From Pseudohalioglobus sediminis (GTDB lineage: Bacteria > Pseudomonadota > Gammaproteobacteria > Pseudomonadales > Halieaceae), in assembly GCF_008370495.1 (NCBI RefSeq), contig NZ_VTUX01000003.1, positions 124,001-188,000 of the forward strand: a DNA stretch of 64,000 nt, read 5' to 3'. The notes beneath the pieces were generated by a model, which searched no databases, was not told the DNA's origin, and was given only the letters and a program-made list of their open reading frames with translations. Of this stretch, positions 1 through 9,588 are shown piece by piece. How positions within the stretch are numbered: position 1 is the first letter of the stretch; every line of letters starts with the position of its first letter. A program made the position numbers and the translations under genes.

Positions 1-136
1 TCGCCGATATGACAACCGATAGCGTAGGCCGAGTCGGTGGGATAGACCACCACGCCGCCACCGCGAATAATATCCGCGGCCTGGCGCACCAGGCGGGCCT
101 GGGGATTGTCTGGATGTATCTGGAAAAACTGGCTCA

Positions 137-137
<1 letters not shown>
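1..137 (-). CDS. yciO: YciO-type Sua5/YrdC-domain protein, C-terminal part missing
   Basis: Only the first 45 or so codons are in the window. They read MSQFFQIHPDNPQ, then a basic/hydrophobic helix, then GGGVVVYPTDSAYAIGC. The stretch VVVYPTDSAY is the hallmark N-terminal strand and loop of the Sua5/YciO/YrdC fold, which binds ATP and threonine or bicarbonate in threonylcarbamoyl-AMP synthases. YciO proteins are the paralogues of that family with a less certain role in t6A synthesis. The start is GTG at 137-135, and its G lies inside the TAG stop of the upstream yciV (TAGTG), which indicates translational coupling. The yciV-yciO order is conserved in gammaproteobacteria and supports YciO over Sua5/TsaC. 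Confidence 0.85.
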
Positions 138-985
<848 letters not shown>

Positions 986-990
986 AATCT

Positions 991-1019
991 TTACACTACT
1001 CGGCCCGGCAGCGTATACA
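991..1019 (+). promoter_or_regulatory. Candidate sigma-70 promoter of yciB
   Basis: TTACAC (991-996) and TATACA (1014-1019) are separated by exactly 17 bases, a good sigma-70 arrangement. The predicted transcript would start near 1026, about 57 bases before the yciB ATG. The site lies just upstream of the chosen yciV start on the opposite strand, so the short spacer serves two divergent genes. Assigned by eye only. Confidence 0.45.
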
Positions 1020-1082
1020 CTGCCAGCATCCACCAGAAACAAGGGAAGTCCCCATGGTAACAGCCAAGGCAGCCGTCACACC

Positions 1083-1667
1083 ATGAAGCAGTTGGCCGAA
1101 TTCGTACCCATCGCTCTGTTCTTCATCGTCTACCAGCTCAATGGTGAGACCGTGTCACTGGGCAGCTGGGTGTATACCTTTGACGGCATCTACACCGCCA
1201 CCGCGGTACTGATGGCCGCCACGCTGGTGCAGGTGGTGCTGACCTATGCCCTGACCGGCGAATTCGAGAAGCGGGCCATGTGGATGTTACTGGCCGTGCT
1301 CGCTTTCGGCGGTGCCACGCTGATGCTGCGCAACGAGCTGTTCATCCAGTGGAAACCGACCATTTTCAACTGGGCGCTGGCGATCGCCTTCGGCGCCTCA
1401 CAGTTCATCGGCGACAAAAACCTGATGGAACGCACCCTGGGCAGCCAGATTCGACTGCCGAAACCCGTGTGGACCCGACTCAACCTGCTCTGGGTGAGTA
1501 ATTTTGCCATCGTCGGCGCGCTCAACCTGGTGGTGGCCTACGGCTTTTCAGAGGCCACCTGGGTCAGCTACAAGCTTTACTCCGCCATTGGCTTCACAGT
1601 GGCACTGACGATCCTGACAGCGATGATGATCAGTCCGCACCTGAAAGAAGAGAATACACAGCCGTGA
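1083..1667 (+). CDS. yciB: Inner-membrane septation/intracellular-septation protein YciB
   Basis: A 194-residue integral membrane protein of the YciB (IspZ, septation protein A) family. It begins MKQLAEFVPIALFFIVYQLN and has about five hydrophobic helices. A typical family feature is the conserved segment NWALAIAFGASQFIGDKNLM, with a short charged C terminus. In E. coli the protein is linked to cell-envelope synthesis and division through contacts with elongasome and divisome proteins. The ATG at 1083 is chosen because the upstream in-frame extension encodes no family sequence and overlaps the promoter region. It is divergent from yciV/yciO, the usual gammaproteobacterial neighbourhood. Confidence 0.93.
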   Translation: MKQLAEFVPIALFFIVYQLNGETVSLGSWVYTFDGIYTATAVLMAATLVQVVLTYALTGEFEKRAMWMLLAVLAFGGATLMLRNELFIQWKPTIFNWALAIAFGASQFIGDKNLMERTLGSQIRLPKPVWTRLNLLWVSNFAIVGALNLVVAYGFSEATWVSYKLYSAIGFTVALTILTAMMISPHLKEENTQP

Positions 1668-1743
1668 TGGCGCCGGGCGCGCCTACAATTCTCGCTACAT
1701 CGGCGTTACACTAGCGCCGCTCAAAATCACGCCAACAAGGAAA

Positions 1744-2421
1744 ATGATTGTGTTGCGTTCCATTACCACCGCCCTGTTCGCCCTGTGCATCGCCCTCCCC
1801 GCCCTCGCACAGGAAGTGCGCTACATCAGTGACGAGGTGTTCGTCGTGCTGCACACAGGCCCCGGCAAGGAGTACCGCTGGGCAGCCAAGCTGACACCGG
1901 GCACGCGCCTCACCGTGGCGCGCACCAGCAGCGATGGCAAGTGGGCCGAGGTCACCACCTCCCGCGGCACCACGGGCTGGGTTACCACCGAATTCCTGAC
2001 CTCCACTGCACCGGCCCAGGTGCGGCTGCCGAATGCCGAGGCGCGCGCCGAGCAGCTGGCGGCCAGGAACGCGGAGCTCACGGCCGCGATGGCAGCCCTG
2101 GAAACGGAAAAAACCGAGCTGCTCACCACAGCCACCTCTACCGGCTCCGAACTTGACAGTGTCGCCAAGGAACTGGCGGACCTGAAAAAGATATCCGGCA
2201 AGGCCGTGCAGCTGGATACGGACAACCGCCGGCTGGTCCAGGAAGCGGAGAAGCTGCGCGACGATGTGGGTATGCTGCAAGCTGAAAACGCACGCCTGCA
2301 GGACAAACTGCAGAGTGAGGACTTTCTCAACGGCGCGCTGGCAGTACTGCTGGGCGTCATCATCACCCTGGTGGTACCCCGCCTGTGGCCCAAGCGCCGC
2401 AAGAGTTCCAGCTGGGCTTAA
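1744..2421 (+). CDS. TIGR04211-type SH3-domain, coiled-coil membrane protein (YgiM-like)
   Basis: A signal peptide (about residues 1-22, ending ALPALAQ) is followed by a bacterial SH3 domain (about 25-90, with [13 protein letters not shown] and the WAEV...GWV strand). Next comes a long charged coiled coil (about 95-195) and one C-terminal membrane helix (about 197-215, [19 protein letters not shown]) with a basic tail. This order matches the TIGR04211/YgiM family. The SH3 part would face the periplasm with the C-terminal helix in the inner membrane; the precise role is not established. ATG 1744 follows AAGG. The downstream ppiA begins 11 bases after the stop with a strong ribosome site, so the two are probably co-transcribed. 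Confidence 0.85.
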   Translation: MIVLRSITTALFALCIALPALAQEVRYISDEVFVVLHTGPGKEYRWAAKLTPGTRLTVARTSSDGKWAEVTTSRGTTGWVTTEFLTSTAPAQVRLPNAEARAEQLAARNAELTAAMAALETEKTELLTTATSTGSELDSVAKELADLKKISGKAVQLDTDNRRLVQEAEKLRDDVGMLQAENARLQDKLQSEDFLNGALAVLLGVIITLVVPRLWPKRRKSSSWA

Positions 2422-2432
2422 AGGAGATACCC

Positions 2433-3005
2433 ATGCTACGCACCCTGTTACTTGCCCTGGGATTGGTTTTCATGCCGCTGGCTGCGGCGGAAGAGACGCA
2501 CCTGCCCAACCCGCTGGTGACCCTGAAAACGTCTGAGGGCAACATCACCCTGCGCCTGTTTCGCGACAAGGCTCCCGTCACCGTGGAAAACTTCCTGGCG
2601 TACGTGGATTCCGGTTTCTATAACGGTACGATCTTTCACCGCGTGATCCCGGACTTCATGGTACAGGGTGGCGGTTTCCTGCCCGACATGACAGAAAAGG
2701 AAACCCTTGCCCCGATCGTCAGCGAGGCGAAGAACCGCCTGCACAACACGCGCGGCACTGTGGCCATGGCACGCACCAATGACCCGGACTCCGCGACTTC
2801 GCAGTTTTTCATCAACGTGCGCAACAACCTGCGGCTGGACTGGACGCCGGGGCAGCCTGGGTACACGGTATTTGGCGAAGTTATCGAGGGCATGAGCGTG
2901 GTGGACTACATCGTCACCGCGCCCACCGGCAATGCCGGCAGTCACCAGAACGTACCCCTCGAGCCCATCCTTATCGTAGAGGCCAAGCGACAGTCAGCCC
3001 TATGA
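2433..3005 (+). CDS. ppiA: Periplasmic cyclophilin-type peptidylprolyl isomerase
   Basis: A 190-residue cyclophilin with an N-terminal signal peptide ([19 protein letters not shown]) that suggests export. Core motifs are [14 protein letters not shown] (carrying the catalytic Arg) and [11 protein letters not shown] (peptide-binding), with the C-terminal FGEVIEGM strand. It catalyses cis/trans isomerisation of X-Pro bonds. ATG 2433 follows AAGGAG at 2421-2426 with good spacing; an in-frame start further upstream would overlap the preceding gene and destroy the signal peptide. Its stop overlaps the pdxJ start (ATGA at 3002-3005), so it is translationally coupled to pdxJ. Confidence 0.93.
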   Translation: MLRTLLLALGLVFMPLAAAEETHLPNPLVTLKTSEGNITLRLFRDKAPVTVENFLAYVDSGFYNGTIFHRVIPDFMVQGGGFLPDMTEKETLAPIVSEAKNRLHNTRGTVAMARTNDPDSATSQFFINVRNNLRLDWTPGQPGYTVFGEVIEGMSVVDYIVTAPTGNAGSHQNVPLEPILIVEAKRQSAL

Positions 3006-3763
3006 TTGCCCTGTCGGTCAATCTCAACAAGATCGCGCTGATCCGCAATTCGCGCGACACCACCAATCCCAGTGTGCCCGCGCACGCGCAAATGTGTATT
3101 GATGCCGGCGCCGACGGCATCACCGTGCACCCGCGGCCAGACCAGCGCCATATACGCGCCAGCGACTGCTTTGACCTGGCCGGCATGCTCAGCGTTGAAT
3201 TCAACATCGAGGGCAACCCGTTCACGGAGGCACGCAAGAGCGACCGGCAGGGCGTGGGGGATTACCCGGGGTTCATGGCCCTGGTGCGGGAAATCCGTCC
3301 GGCTCAGTGCACCCTGGTGCCGGACACGGACGGCCAGCTGACATCGGACCACGGCTTCGACCTGAAAAAGGATGGCGAGCGCGTGGCGCCGCTGGTCGAG
3401 GAACTCAAGTCACTGGGCATTCGCACCAGCCTGTTCATGGACCCGGACCCGGAACAGATCCGCCTGGCGGCGCAGACCGGTACCGATCGTATCGAGTTGT
3501 ATACCGAAAGTTACGCCCATGCCTGCAAGAGCGGCGACAACGTGGAGGCGATCTTCGCCCAGTTCATCACCGCAGCCGAGGTCGCGGCAGACGTCGGCCT
3601 GGGCCTCAACGCGGGTCATGACCTGGACCTGCACAATCTTCCCCGTTTCGCCACGGTTCCGGGACTCCTGGAAGTCTCCATCGGCCATGCGCTGACGGTG
3701 GACGCCATTCGCATGGGCCTGGCCAACACGGTCGCCGCTTACCAGCGCGCACTCGGTAAATAG
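3002..3763 (+). CDS. pdxJ: Pyridoxine 5'-phosphate synthase PdxJ
   Basis: PdxJ condenses 1-deoxyxylulose 5-phosphate with 3-amino-2-oxopropyl phosphate to give pyridoxine 5'-phosphate, the last de novo step of vitamin B6 synthesis in the DXP-dependent pathway. The TIM-barrel signature is complete: [13 protein letters not shown] at the N terminus, [56 protein letters not shown], and a C-terminal VSIGHAL phosphate-binding loop. At 253 residues it is slightly longer than the usual 240-245. It overlaps ppiA by four bases and precedes the NTF2-like gene by one base, in a compact plus-strand run. Confidence 0.97.
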   Translation: MIALSVNLNKIALIRNSRDTTNPSVPAHAQMCIDAGADGITVHPRPDQRHIRASDCFDLAGMLSVEFNIEGNPFTEARKSDRQGVGDYPGFMALVREIRPAQCTLVPDTDGQLTSDHGFDLKKDGERVAPLVEELKSLGIRTSLFMDPDPEQIRLAAQTGTDRIELYTESYAHACKSGDNVEAIFAQFITAAEVAADVGLGLNAGHDLDLHNLPRFATVPGLLEVSIGHALTVDAIRMGLANTVAAYQRALGK

Positions 3764-3764
3764 T

Positions 3765-4298
3765 ATGGACGCAAGACTGCAACAATTGCTGGACAAGCAG
3801 GATATAACGGATCTCGTTTACGCCTACTGCAACGCATCGGACCGTCACGACCACGATAAATTGCGCCAGCTTTACCATCCTGATGCCACTGACGATCACG
3901 GCGGTTTTTTCAAGGGGCTGGCGATGGAGTTTATCGACCAGTTGCCGGCGATCCAGGCGCCTATGGAAATCTTGCATCACAATATCACCAACATCAACCT
4001 GGCCCTTGATGGGGACTATGCCGAGGGCGAAATCTACGTCCTGGCTTTCCACAAGATACGCACCGACACCGAGCCTATGGACCTGCTTATCGGCGGGCGC
4101 TACTTCGATCGTTACGAGAAGCGCGATGGCGTATGGAAATTCAGCGCCAAGGCGGTGGTTGCGGACTGGGCGATGGTGAACAACCCCTCGACGGTGCAAC
4201 TGGATCACCCGCTGGTGCAGGGTTCACATCTCGGCAGGCCCGGCAGGGACGACCCGTCCTACGACTTCTTCAGGCTGTTGCAGTGGGGCCAGAGATAA
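3765..4298 (+). CDS. NTF2/SnoaL-like domain protein
   Basis: A 177-residue protein of the NTF2-like superfamily (SnoaL_4 type). It has the N-terminal helix DKQDITDLVYAYCNASDRHD, the strand region LYHPDATDDHGGFF, an HHNITNINLAL strand and a C-terminal GVWKFSAKAVVADW strand. Members of this group are small cone-shaped barrels that act as isomerases or dehydratases or have no known activity. The D-R-H-D around residues 26-30 and the paired His before NITN are in positions where such enzymes carry polar active-site residues. The gene starts one base after the pdxJ stop. Substrate unknown. Confidence 0.8.
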   Translation: MDARLQQLLDKQDITDLVYAYCNASDRHDHDKLRQLYHPDATDDHGGFFKGLAMEFIDQLPAIQAPMEILHHNITNINLALDGDYAEGEIYVLAFHKIRTDTEPMDLLIGGRYFDRYEKRDGVWKFSAKAVVADWAMVNNPSTVQLDHPLVQGSHLGRPGRDDPSYDFFRLLQWGQR

Positions 4299-4343
4299 AC
4301 CTCGCCCCGGCTGGCGGTTGCGCCGGTAGCCACTACCCCAGGC

Positions 4344-5648
4344 TCAGCCACCGACAAGACTTATCATCACCCCGGCCGCCACCGCGGAACCGATGACACC
4401 GGCGACGTTGGGCCCCATCGCATGCATCAGCAGGAAGTTGTGCGGGTTGGCTTCCAGGCCTACCTTGTTGCTGACGCGCGCGGCCATGGGCACCGCGGAG
4501 ACGCCGGCGGAGCCGATCAGGGGATTAAGGGGTGTGCTGCCGAAGCGGTTCATCAGCTTGGCGATAAGTACACCCGAAGCGGTACCAATGGCAAAGGCGA
4601 CGATGCCGAGGCCGAGAATACCCAGGGTGTTGATATCGAGGAACTTGTCCGCCACCAGCTTCGAGCCCACGGACAGGCCCAGGAAAATGGTAGTGATGTT
4701 GATCAGCGCGTTCTGTGCCGTGTCAGAAAGGCGGTCAACCACGCCACACTCTTTCATCAGGTTACCGAAACAGAACATGCCCAACAGTGGCGCCGCATCG
4801 GGCAACAGCAGTGCCACCAGGATCAGCAGCACCAGTGGAAACACGATCTTCTCGCGCCGGGAAACGTGGCGCAGCTGCACCATCTCGATCTTGCGCTCGG
4901 CTTCGGTGGTCAGGGCACGCATGATCGGCGGCTGGATCATGGGCACCAGCGCCATGTACGAATAAGCCGCCACGGCGATGGCGCCAAGCAGGTCGGGTGC
5001 CAGTATTGAGGAGACGTAGATGGCGGTGGGACCGTCGGCGCCGCCGATGATACCGATAGCCGCAGCGTCGGCGATGGAAAAATCCATGACCCCAAGTGAG
5101 GTGAGGCCGACAGCGCCAAGCACGGTGGCGAAAATCCCGAACTGCGCCGCCGCACCGAGAAACAGTGTGCGCGGGTTCGCCAACAGTGGGCCAAAATCCG
5201 TCATCGCGCCCACGCCCATAAAAATCACCAGTGGCGCGACACCGCTGGCTATTGCGACTGAGTAGAAGTTGTACAGCATGCCATTGCTGTAGCCGGCATC
5301 CTGGGCCCACTGCTGTATCGCCAGGTGGGTGGCCGCGCCGCTGGCATCATAAGCTGCGAGCAGCGCCTTGCTGCCGGACTCGACACTCACTCCCAGCACG
5401 CGGGCCAGTTCCGCCAGTTGCGCGGGATCAGCCGCCTGCAGTGCGTTGTCCACGGCTGAATAGGCCAGCCCGGCACCGGGAATGTTCGCCAGTATGCCGC
5501 CAAAACCAATAGGCACCAGCAGCAGTGGCTCAAAGCCCTTGCGTATGGCCAGGAACAAGAGGCCGAGCCCGATCAGGATCATGAACACCTGCCCCGGCGC
5601 AATCTGGGCGAGACCGGAGGCGTTCCACAGTGTCAGCAGGTTGTCCAT
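4344..5648 (-). CDS. oadB: Sodium-translocating oxaloacetate decarboxylase beta subunit
   Basis: A 434-residue polytopic membrane protein. OadB decarboxylates carboxybiotin on the alpha subunit and couples this to export of Na+. Family sequence is evident throughout: [11 protein letters not shown] near the N terminus, [13 protein letters not shown] in the middle (the region carrying an essential Asp in the family), [11 protein letters not shown], and [18 protein letters not shown] toward the C terminus. The ATG at 5648 lies one base after the TGA stop of oadA (5652-5650), so the two are coupled. The 45-base gap to the convergent NTF2-like gene shows no clear terminator. Confidence 0.95.
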   Translation of the reverse strand: MDNLLTLWNASGLAQIAPGQVFMILIGLGLLFLAIRKGFEPLLLVPIGFGGILANIPGAGLAYSAVDNALQAADPAQLAELARVLGVSVESGSKALLAAYDASGAATHLAIQQWAQDAGYSNGMLYNFYSVAIASGVAPLVIFMGVGAMTDFGPLLANPRTLFLGAAAQFGIFATVLGAVGLTSLGVMDFSIADAAAIGIIGGADGPTAIYVSSILAPDLLGAIAVAAYSYMALVPMIQPPIMRALTTEAERKIEMVQLRHVSRREKIVFPLVLLILVALLLPDAAPLLGMFCFGNLMKECGVVDRLSDTAQNALINITTIFLGLSVGSKLVADKFLDINTLGILGLGIVAFAIGTASGVLIAKLMNRFGSTPLNPLIGSAGVSAVPMAARVSNKVGLEANPHNFLLMHAMGPNVAGVIGSAVAAGVMISLVGG

Positions 5649-5649
5649 A

Positions 5650-7452
5650 TCAACCCACGGTCATCAAGGTATCGCCAACGGCGACGGTATCGCCGACCTT
5701 CACATCTACACTGACTATCGTGCCATCACGACTGGCGCGCACCTCGGTCTCCATTTTCATGGCTTCAAGAATCAACACCACGTCACCGGAGGCCACGCTA
5801 TCGCCCGGGTTCACGTTGACTTTGAAGATGTTGCCGGCCAGTGGCGCGGTCAGCGGTTCACCTCCGCCGGTCGCTGGCGACGACGCCGGCGCCGCAGATG
5901 ACGTAGCCGGGGCCGCGGCCAGGGCTGTCACATCACCCCCTTCGGCAACCTCCACCACATAGCGGTTACCGTTTACGGTGACGGTGTAGACATCAGCCTC
6001 CTGCTGCGCCGCGGGGGCTGCTGCGGGCGCCGGCGCCGGTGCGGGTTCGCTGCCAGGTGCAGGTTCAAATGCACTCGGGTCACCGCGGTGCTCAAGGAAC
6101 TTGAGCCCGATCTGTGGAAACAGCGCATAAGTCAGCACATCATCAATTTCACCCTCTCCCTGGGTCAGGCGGATGTCTTTCTCAGCAGCCAGCATGCGCA
6201 GCTCTTCGCTGAGTCGGTCGATTTCCGGTTCCAGGAGGTCGGCCGGGCGACAGGTAATCGGCTCGGCGCCCTCCAGCACCCGTTCTTGCAATGCGTGATT
6301 GACCGGCGCCGGCGTCGCACCGTACTCACCCTTGAGCACACCGGCGGTTTCGCGGGAGATGGACTTGTAGCGCTCCCCCGTCAATACGTTGATAACCGCC
6401 TGCGTACCGACGATCTGCGAGGTGGGTGTGACCAGCGGAATATAGCCAAGGTCCTCGCGCACCCGCGGGATTTCTTCCAGCACCTCGTCCAGTTTGTCTG
6501 CCGCACCCTGCTCCTTGAGCTGGCTCTCCATGTTGGTGAGCATGCCGCCGGGTACCTGCGCCACCAGGATGCGCGCATCCACGCCGCGCAGCGCGCCTTC
6601 AAACTTCGCGTACTTCTTGCGCACGCCGCGGAAATAGGCCGCCACTTCTTCCAGTTTGCCGATATCCAGGCCGGTATCGCGGTCAGTCCCCTTGAGCATG
6701 GCGACCACGGATTCCGTCGGCGAATGGCCATAGGTCATGGACATGGAGGAGATGGAGGTATCAACGTTGTCGATGCCGGCCTCCACACACTTGAGAATGG
6801 TTGACGTGGACAAACCCGTCGTCGCATGGCACTGCATGTGTATCGGAATAGCGCAGGCCTGCTTCAGCCTGCGCACCAGTTCATAGCCGTCGTAGGGATG
6901 CAGCAGGCCCGCCATGTCCTTGATGGCTATAGAGTCCGCGCCCATATCCTCGATGCGCTTGCCCTGCTCTACCCAGGTCTCGATGTCATGCACCGGGCTG
7001 ATGGTGTAGGAGATGGTGCCCTGGGCGTGCTTGCCAACCTCTTTGACTGCCTTCAGCGCCACCTCGATATTACGCATGTCGTTCATGGCATCGAACACGC
7101 GGAACACATCCACGCCATTGACGGCCGCACGCTCGACAAATTTCTCAACCACGTCATCCGCATAATGACGGTAACCGAGAATATTCTGGCCACGAAACAG
7201 CATCTGCTGAGGCGTGTTCGGCATGGCCTTCTTCAATTCGCGGATGCGTTCCCAGGGGTCTTCACCGAGATAGCGGATACAGGCGTCAAAAGTGGCGCCA
7301 CCCCAGGACTCGAGAGACCAGAACCCGACTTCATCGAGCTTCGCAGCGATAGGCAGCATATCCTCGATGCGCACGCGTGTGGCCAGCAGCGACTGCGAGG
7401 CGTCCCTCAACACAACGTCCGTAATGCCCAGGGGGCGCTTGTTATCGTCCAT
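5650..7452 (-). CDS. oadA: Oxaloacetate decarboxylase alpha subunit (biotin carboxyltransferase)
   Basis: A 600-residue cytoplasmic subunit that transfers CO2 from oxaloacetate to biotin. The N-terminal carboxyltransferase barrel carries [13 protein letters not shown] (catalytic Asp), WGGATFDAC and [12 protein letters not shown] (metal-binding His pair). A conserved carboxylase domain follows, then a linker very rich in Ala and Pro (about residues 470-490). The biotinyl domain has EAMKMETEV, with the biotinylated Lys at about residue 566. The length matches the family. Downstream of oadG and immediately upstream of oadB in the usual GAB order; the whole complex is a primary Na+ pump. Confidence 0.96.
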   Translation of the reverse strand: MDDNKRPLGITDVVLRDASQSLLATRVRIEDMLPIAAKLDEVGFWSLESWGGATFDACIRYLGEDPWERIRELKKAMPNTPQQMLFRGQNILGYRHYADDVVEKFVERAAVNGVDVFRVFDAMNDMRNIEVALKAVKEVGKHAQGTISYTISPVHDIETWVEQGKRIEDMGADSIAIKDMAGLLHPYDGYELVRRLKQACAIPIHMQCHATTGLSTSTILKCVEAGIDNVDTSISSMSMTYGHSPTESVVAMLKGTDRDTGLDIGKLEEVAAYFRGVRKKYAKFEGALRGVDARILVAQVPGGMLTNMESQLKEQGAADKLDEVLEEIPRVREDLGYIPLVTPTSQIVGTQAVINVLTGERYKSISRETAGVLKGEYGATPAPVNHALQERVLEGAEPITCRPADLLEPEIDRLSEELRMLAAEKDIRLTQGEGEIDDVLTYALFPQIGLKFLEHRGDPSAFEPAPGSEPAPAPAPAAAPAAQQEADVYTVTVNGNRYVVEVAEGGDVTALAAAPATSSAAPASSPATGGGEPLTAPLAGNIFKVNVNPGDSVASGDVVLILEAMKMETEVRASRDGTIVSVDVKVGDTVAVGDTLMTVG

Positions 7453-7492
7453 GGGAAGACCTCTTGTTTAGCTGTTCAGGATGTTTCCGGTA

Positions 7493-7738
7493 CTACTTTT
7501 TGCGACGGTGCTGGTGCAGGGCGGCGCTGATGGCGGCCACCAGTTCCGCATCATCCTGCACTGCGCCCGGCGCCGGCTGCGGCCGGCTCGGCGAAGGCTT
7601 GTGCGGTTCGGGAAAGTAGCGCCCCACCAGCGAAGACATGACCGTGGTGGCCACCACCAGCAACGCAAGAAAAGCGACCACGGTACCCATGCCGAAAACC
7701 ATGAGTTCGACACCCTGTGCCATGATGTTGCCCTGCAT
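7493..7738 (-). CDS. oadG: Oxaloacetate decarboxylase gamma subunit
   Basis: A short protein (81 residues from the ATG at 7738) with one membrane helix (LMVFGMGTVVAFLALLVVAT) and a C-terminal cytoplasmic segment rich in Pro followed by QDDAELVAAISAALHQHR. This is the OadG layout. The helix anchors the complex, and the C-terminal tail binds the alpha subunit (and zinc in characterised members). Two in-frame ATGs, 7738 and 7723, are both plausible; an open frame begins earlier at 7774. First gene of the oadGAB operon, 40 bases ahead of oadA. Confidence 0.88.
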   Translation of the reverse strand: MQGNIMAQGVELMVFGMGTVVAFLALLVVATTVMSSLVGRYFPEPHKPSPSRPQPAPGAVQDDAELVAAISAALHQHRRKK

Positions 7739-7910
7739 ATTGCGTTCGCCCCTGCATGCCGCCTGATATCGCATCGCCGTCGGCGGCGGTGCCCTGTGCG
7801 ATAACTATAAAGCAGGTGCCTGATGAGCGCCATCACCTGCCCGAATTCGCTGTGACTGGTAACCGCTACGGAGTACAATCCCGGCCCCTGAATCACTCCC
7901 GGTTGAAAAC

Positions 7911-8888
7911 ATGCGCTTAATGCTCGCCCCGATGGAAGGGGTTGTGGATCACACCATGCGCGAGCTGATCACCTCACTGGGTGAGCTGGATCGCTGCGTT
8001 ACGGAGTTTGTGCGCGTCAGCGAACGCCTGCTGCCCCCGCGTGTGTTCTACCGGCTTTGCCCGGAGTTGCACAATAACGGAAGAACCGCGTCCGGCGTGC
8101 CCGTATACCTGCAGTTACTCGGGGGGCAGCCCAACGTGGTTGCGGAAAATGCGGCGCGCGCTGCGGAGCTGGGCGCCCCGGGAATTGACCTGAATTTCGG
8201 CTGCCCCGCCAAAACGGTGAACAAATCAGACGGCGGGTCGATCATCCTGCGCCAGCCTGAACGCGTCGCGACCATCACCGCCGCCGTGCGCAGGGCGGTG
8301 CCAGAGGCGGTGCCGGTGACGGTAAAAACGCGATTGGGTTACGAGCACCATGAGCAGTTCCTGGACATCATTCGGGGCATTGCCGATGCCGGCGCCACCG
8401 AAATAACCGTACACGCAAGAACCAAGCGCCACGGCTACCGCCCCCCGGCCTACTGGGAAGAGATTGCCAGGGCACGGGAAGTGGTATCACTACCCCTTAT
8501 CGCCAACGGTGAGATATGGAGTGCAGAAGACGCCCTGCGCTGCCGCGAAGTGAGCGGCTGTGACGACCTGATGCTGGGCCGGGGAGCACTCTGCCGCCCC
8601 GACCTGCCACGACTGGTCCGCGCATCGGCCGCAGGTGCATCGATGCCAGCCCTGGCCTGGCCGGAGGTACTGGAACTGCTGATGCGCTACTTCCGGCTAA
8701 CCTTGATGCATTACGACGCCGGCTATGCCGGCAACCCGATCAAGCAATGGCTGGTGTACCTGCGCACTTATTACCCTCAGGCGGCCCTGCTTTTCGAAAG
8801 CATCAAGCGCCTGCGCGATGCTGATGAAATCGGCGCAGGCCTGCGCAGGGAGATGGCCGACCACGGCTGCCGACTCGAAGCGGCATGA
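7911..8888 (+). CDS. dusC: tRNA-dihydrouridine(16) synthase DusC
   Basis: A 325-residue flavoenzyme that reduces uridine 16 in the tRNA D-loop. Typical Dus motifs are MLAPMEGVVDHTMR (FMN binding), DLNFGCPAKTVNKSDGGS (with the catalytic Cys), VTVKTRLGY, ITVHARTKRHGY and LIANGEIWS. The MEGVVD N terminus and NKSDGG segment fit DusC rather than DusA or DusB. Transcribed divergently from oadG with about 170 bases between. A 14-base palindrome, CTGGCGCGCGCCAG, lies just after the stop, before the convergent hypothetical gene. Confidence 0.93.
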   Translation: MRLMLAPMEGVVDHTMRELITSLGELDRCVTEFVRVSERLLPPRVFYRLCPELHNNGRTASGVPVYLQLLGGQPNVVAENAARAAELGAPGIDLNFGCPAKTVNKSDGGSIILRQPERVATITAAVRRAVPEAVPVTVKTRLGYEHHEQFLDIIRGIADAGATEITVHARTKRHGYRPPAYWEEIARAREVVSLPLIANGEIWSAEDALRCREVSGCDDLMLGRGALCRPDLPRLVRASAAGASMPALAWPEVLELLMRYFRLTLMHYDAGYAGNPIKQWLVYLRTYYPQAALLFESIKRLRDADEIGAGLRREMADHGCRLEAA

Positions 8889-8909
8889 GCCCTGGCGCGC
8901 GCCAGTGGC

Positions 8910-9380
8910 CTAGGCAGAGAGGCGCATGGACTGTGCCAGTTCAAGCTCCAGCTCATTGAGTTCCTCCTGCATCTGCTGCAGCTCACGCCCGGCAATGAGG
9001 CTCCAATGCTGTGATTGTTCCTGTTGCATCTCCAGCTCGTGCGCCGTATCCAGCATATCCGCATCCAGGTCAAGATCCGCAAAGTTGATACCGGCCCCCG
9101 CCTCCCCAACACCGTGCTGGAACGCTGAAAGCATGAGGAAGCCCGCCCTGAGATGCTCCTCGAGGCGCGGGTCGGAACTGTTACTGATGCAGAAGAGCAA
9201 GGCGTCACGCAGCAGCTGCTTGTCATGGGGCAGGCACGAGGCATCCAGGACCTGTCCGGGCATGGGCGATGCGCCCTCAAGATAGCGCGCATAGTCCAGC
9301 ACCATGCGCTGGGCGCCGATGAAGTCCATTTCGCGTACGCCGTTGTCGGGCCTGCCAAAGAGGCGGGTAAACAGGTTCAT
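8910..9380 (-). CDS. Hypothetical acidic protein with Gln/Glu-rich C terminus
   Basis: I do not recognise this 156-residue protein. It begins MNLFTRLFGRPDNGVREMDF and has no signal peptide or membrane helix. The middle contains ASCLPHDKQLLRDALLFCI and an acidic FADLDLDADMLD run. The last 50 residues are a probable amphipathic helix rich in Gln, Glu and Leu (MQEELNELELELAQS). Codon use looks like that of its neighbours. It is convergent with dusC (22 bases between stops) and has its own upstream region. A small cytoplasmic helical protein is all the sequence supports. Confidence 0.65.
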   Translation of the reverse strand: MNLFTRLFGRPDNGVREMDFIGAQRMVLDYARYLEGASPMPGQVLDASCLPHDKQLLRDALLFCISNSSDPRLEEHLRAGFLMLSAFQHGVGEAGAGINFADLDLDADMLDTAHELEMQQEQSQHWSLIAGRELQQMQEELNELELELAQSMRLSA

Positions 9381-9588
9381 AGTCTCACTCCGATTTAATT
9401 GTGCCTATCACAGGAACTATTGCACCGGAATCCGGGCGCGCAGAGTATGGCCAGCGACGCCACCAACATGGCCACGCGCGACAAGGCGATGGATTCAGCA
9501 GTTGTAGGGGCGGCCAGGGCACCGGCGAGCAGGTTTGGCCGCCTGGAATGCCGGGGACGCAGCGAGCGCCGCGCACCCCGTCAGCGAG

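Noticed and set aside
986-1042. N-terminal extension of YciV to a TTG at 1042
   Set aside because: It adds residues absent from the family and covers a good divergent promoter; GTG 985 gives a family-like N terminus.
6088-7530. Two plus-strand frames of over 230 codons opposite oadA
   Set aside because: They are antisense to conserved carboxyltransferase motifs and have His/Gln-rich shadow composition.
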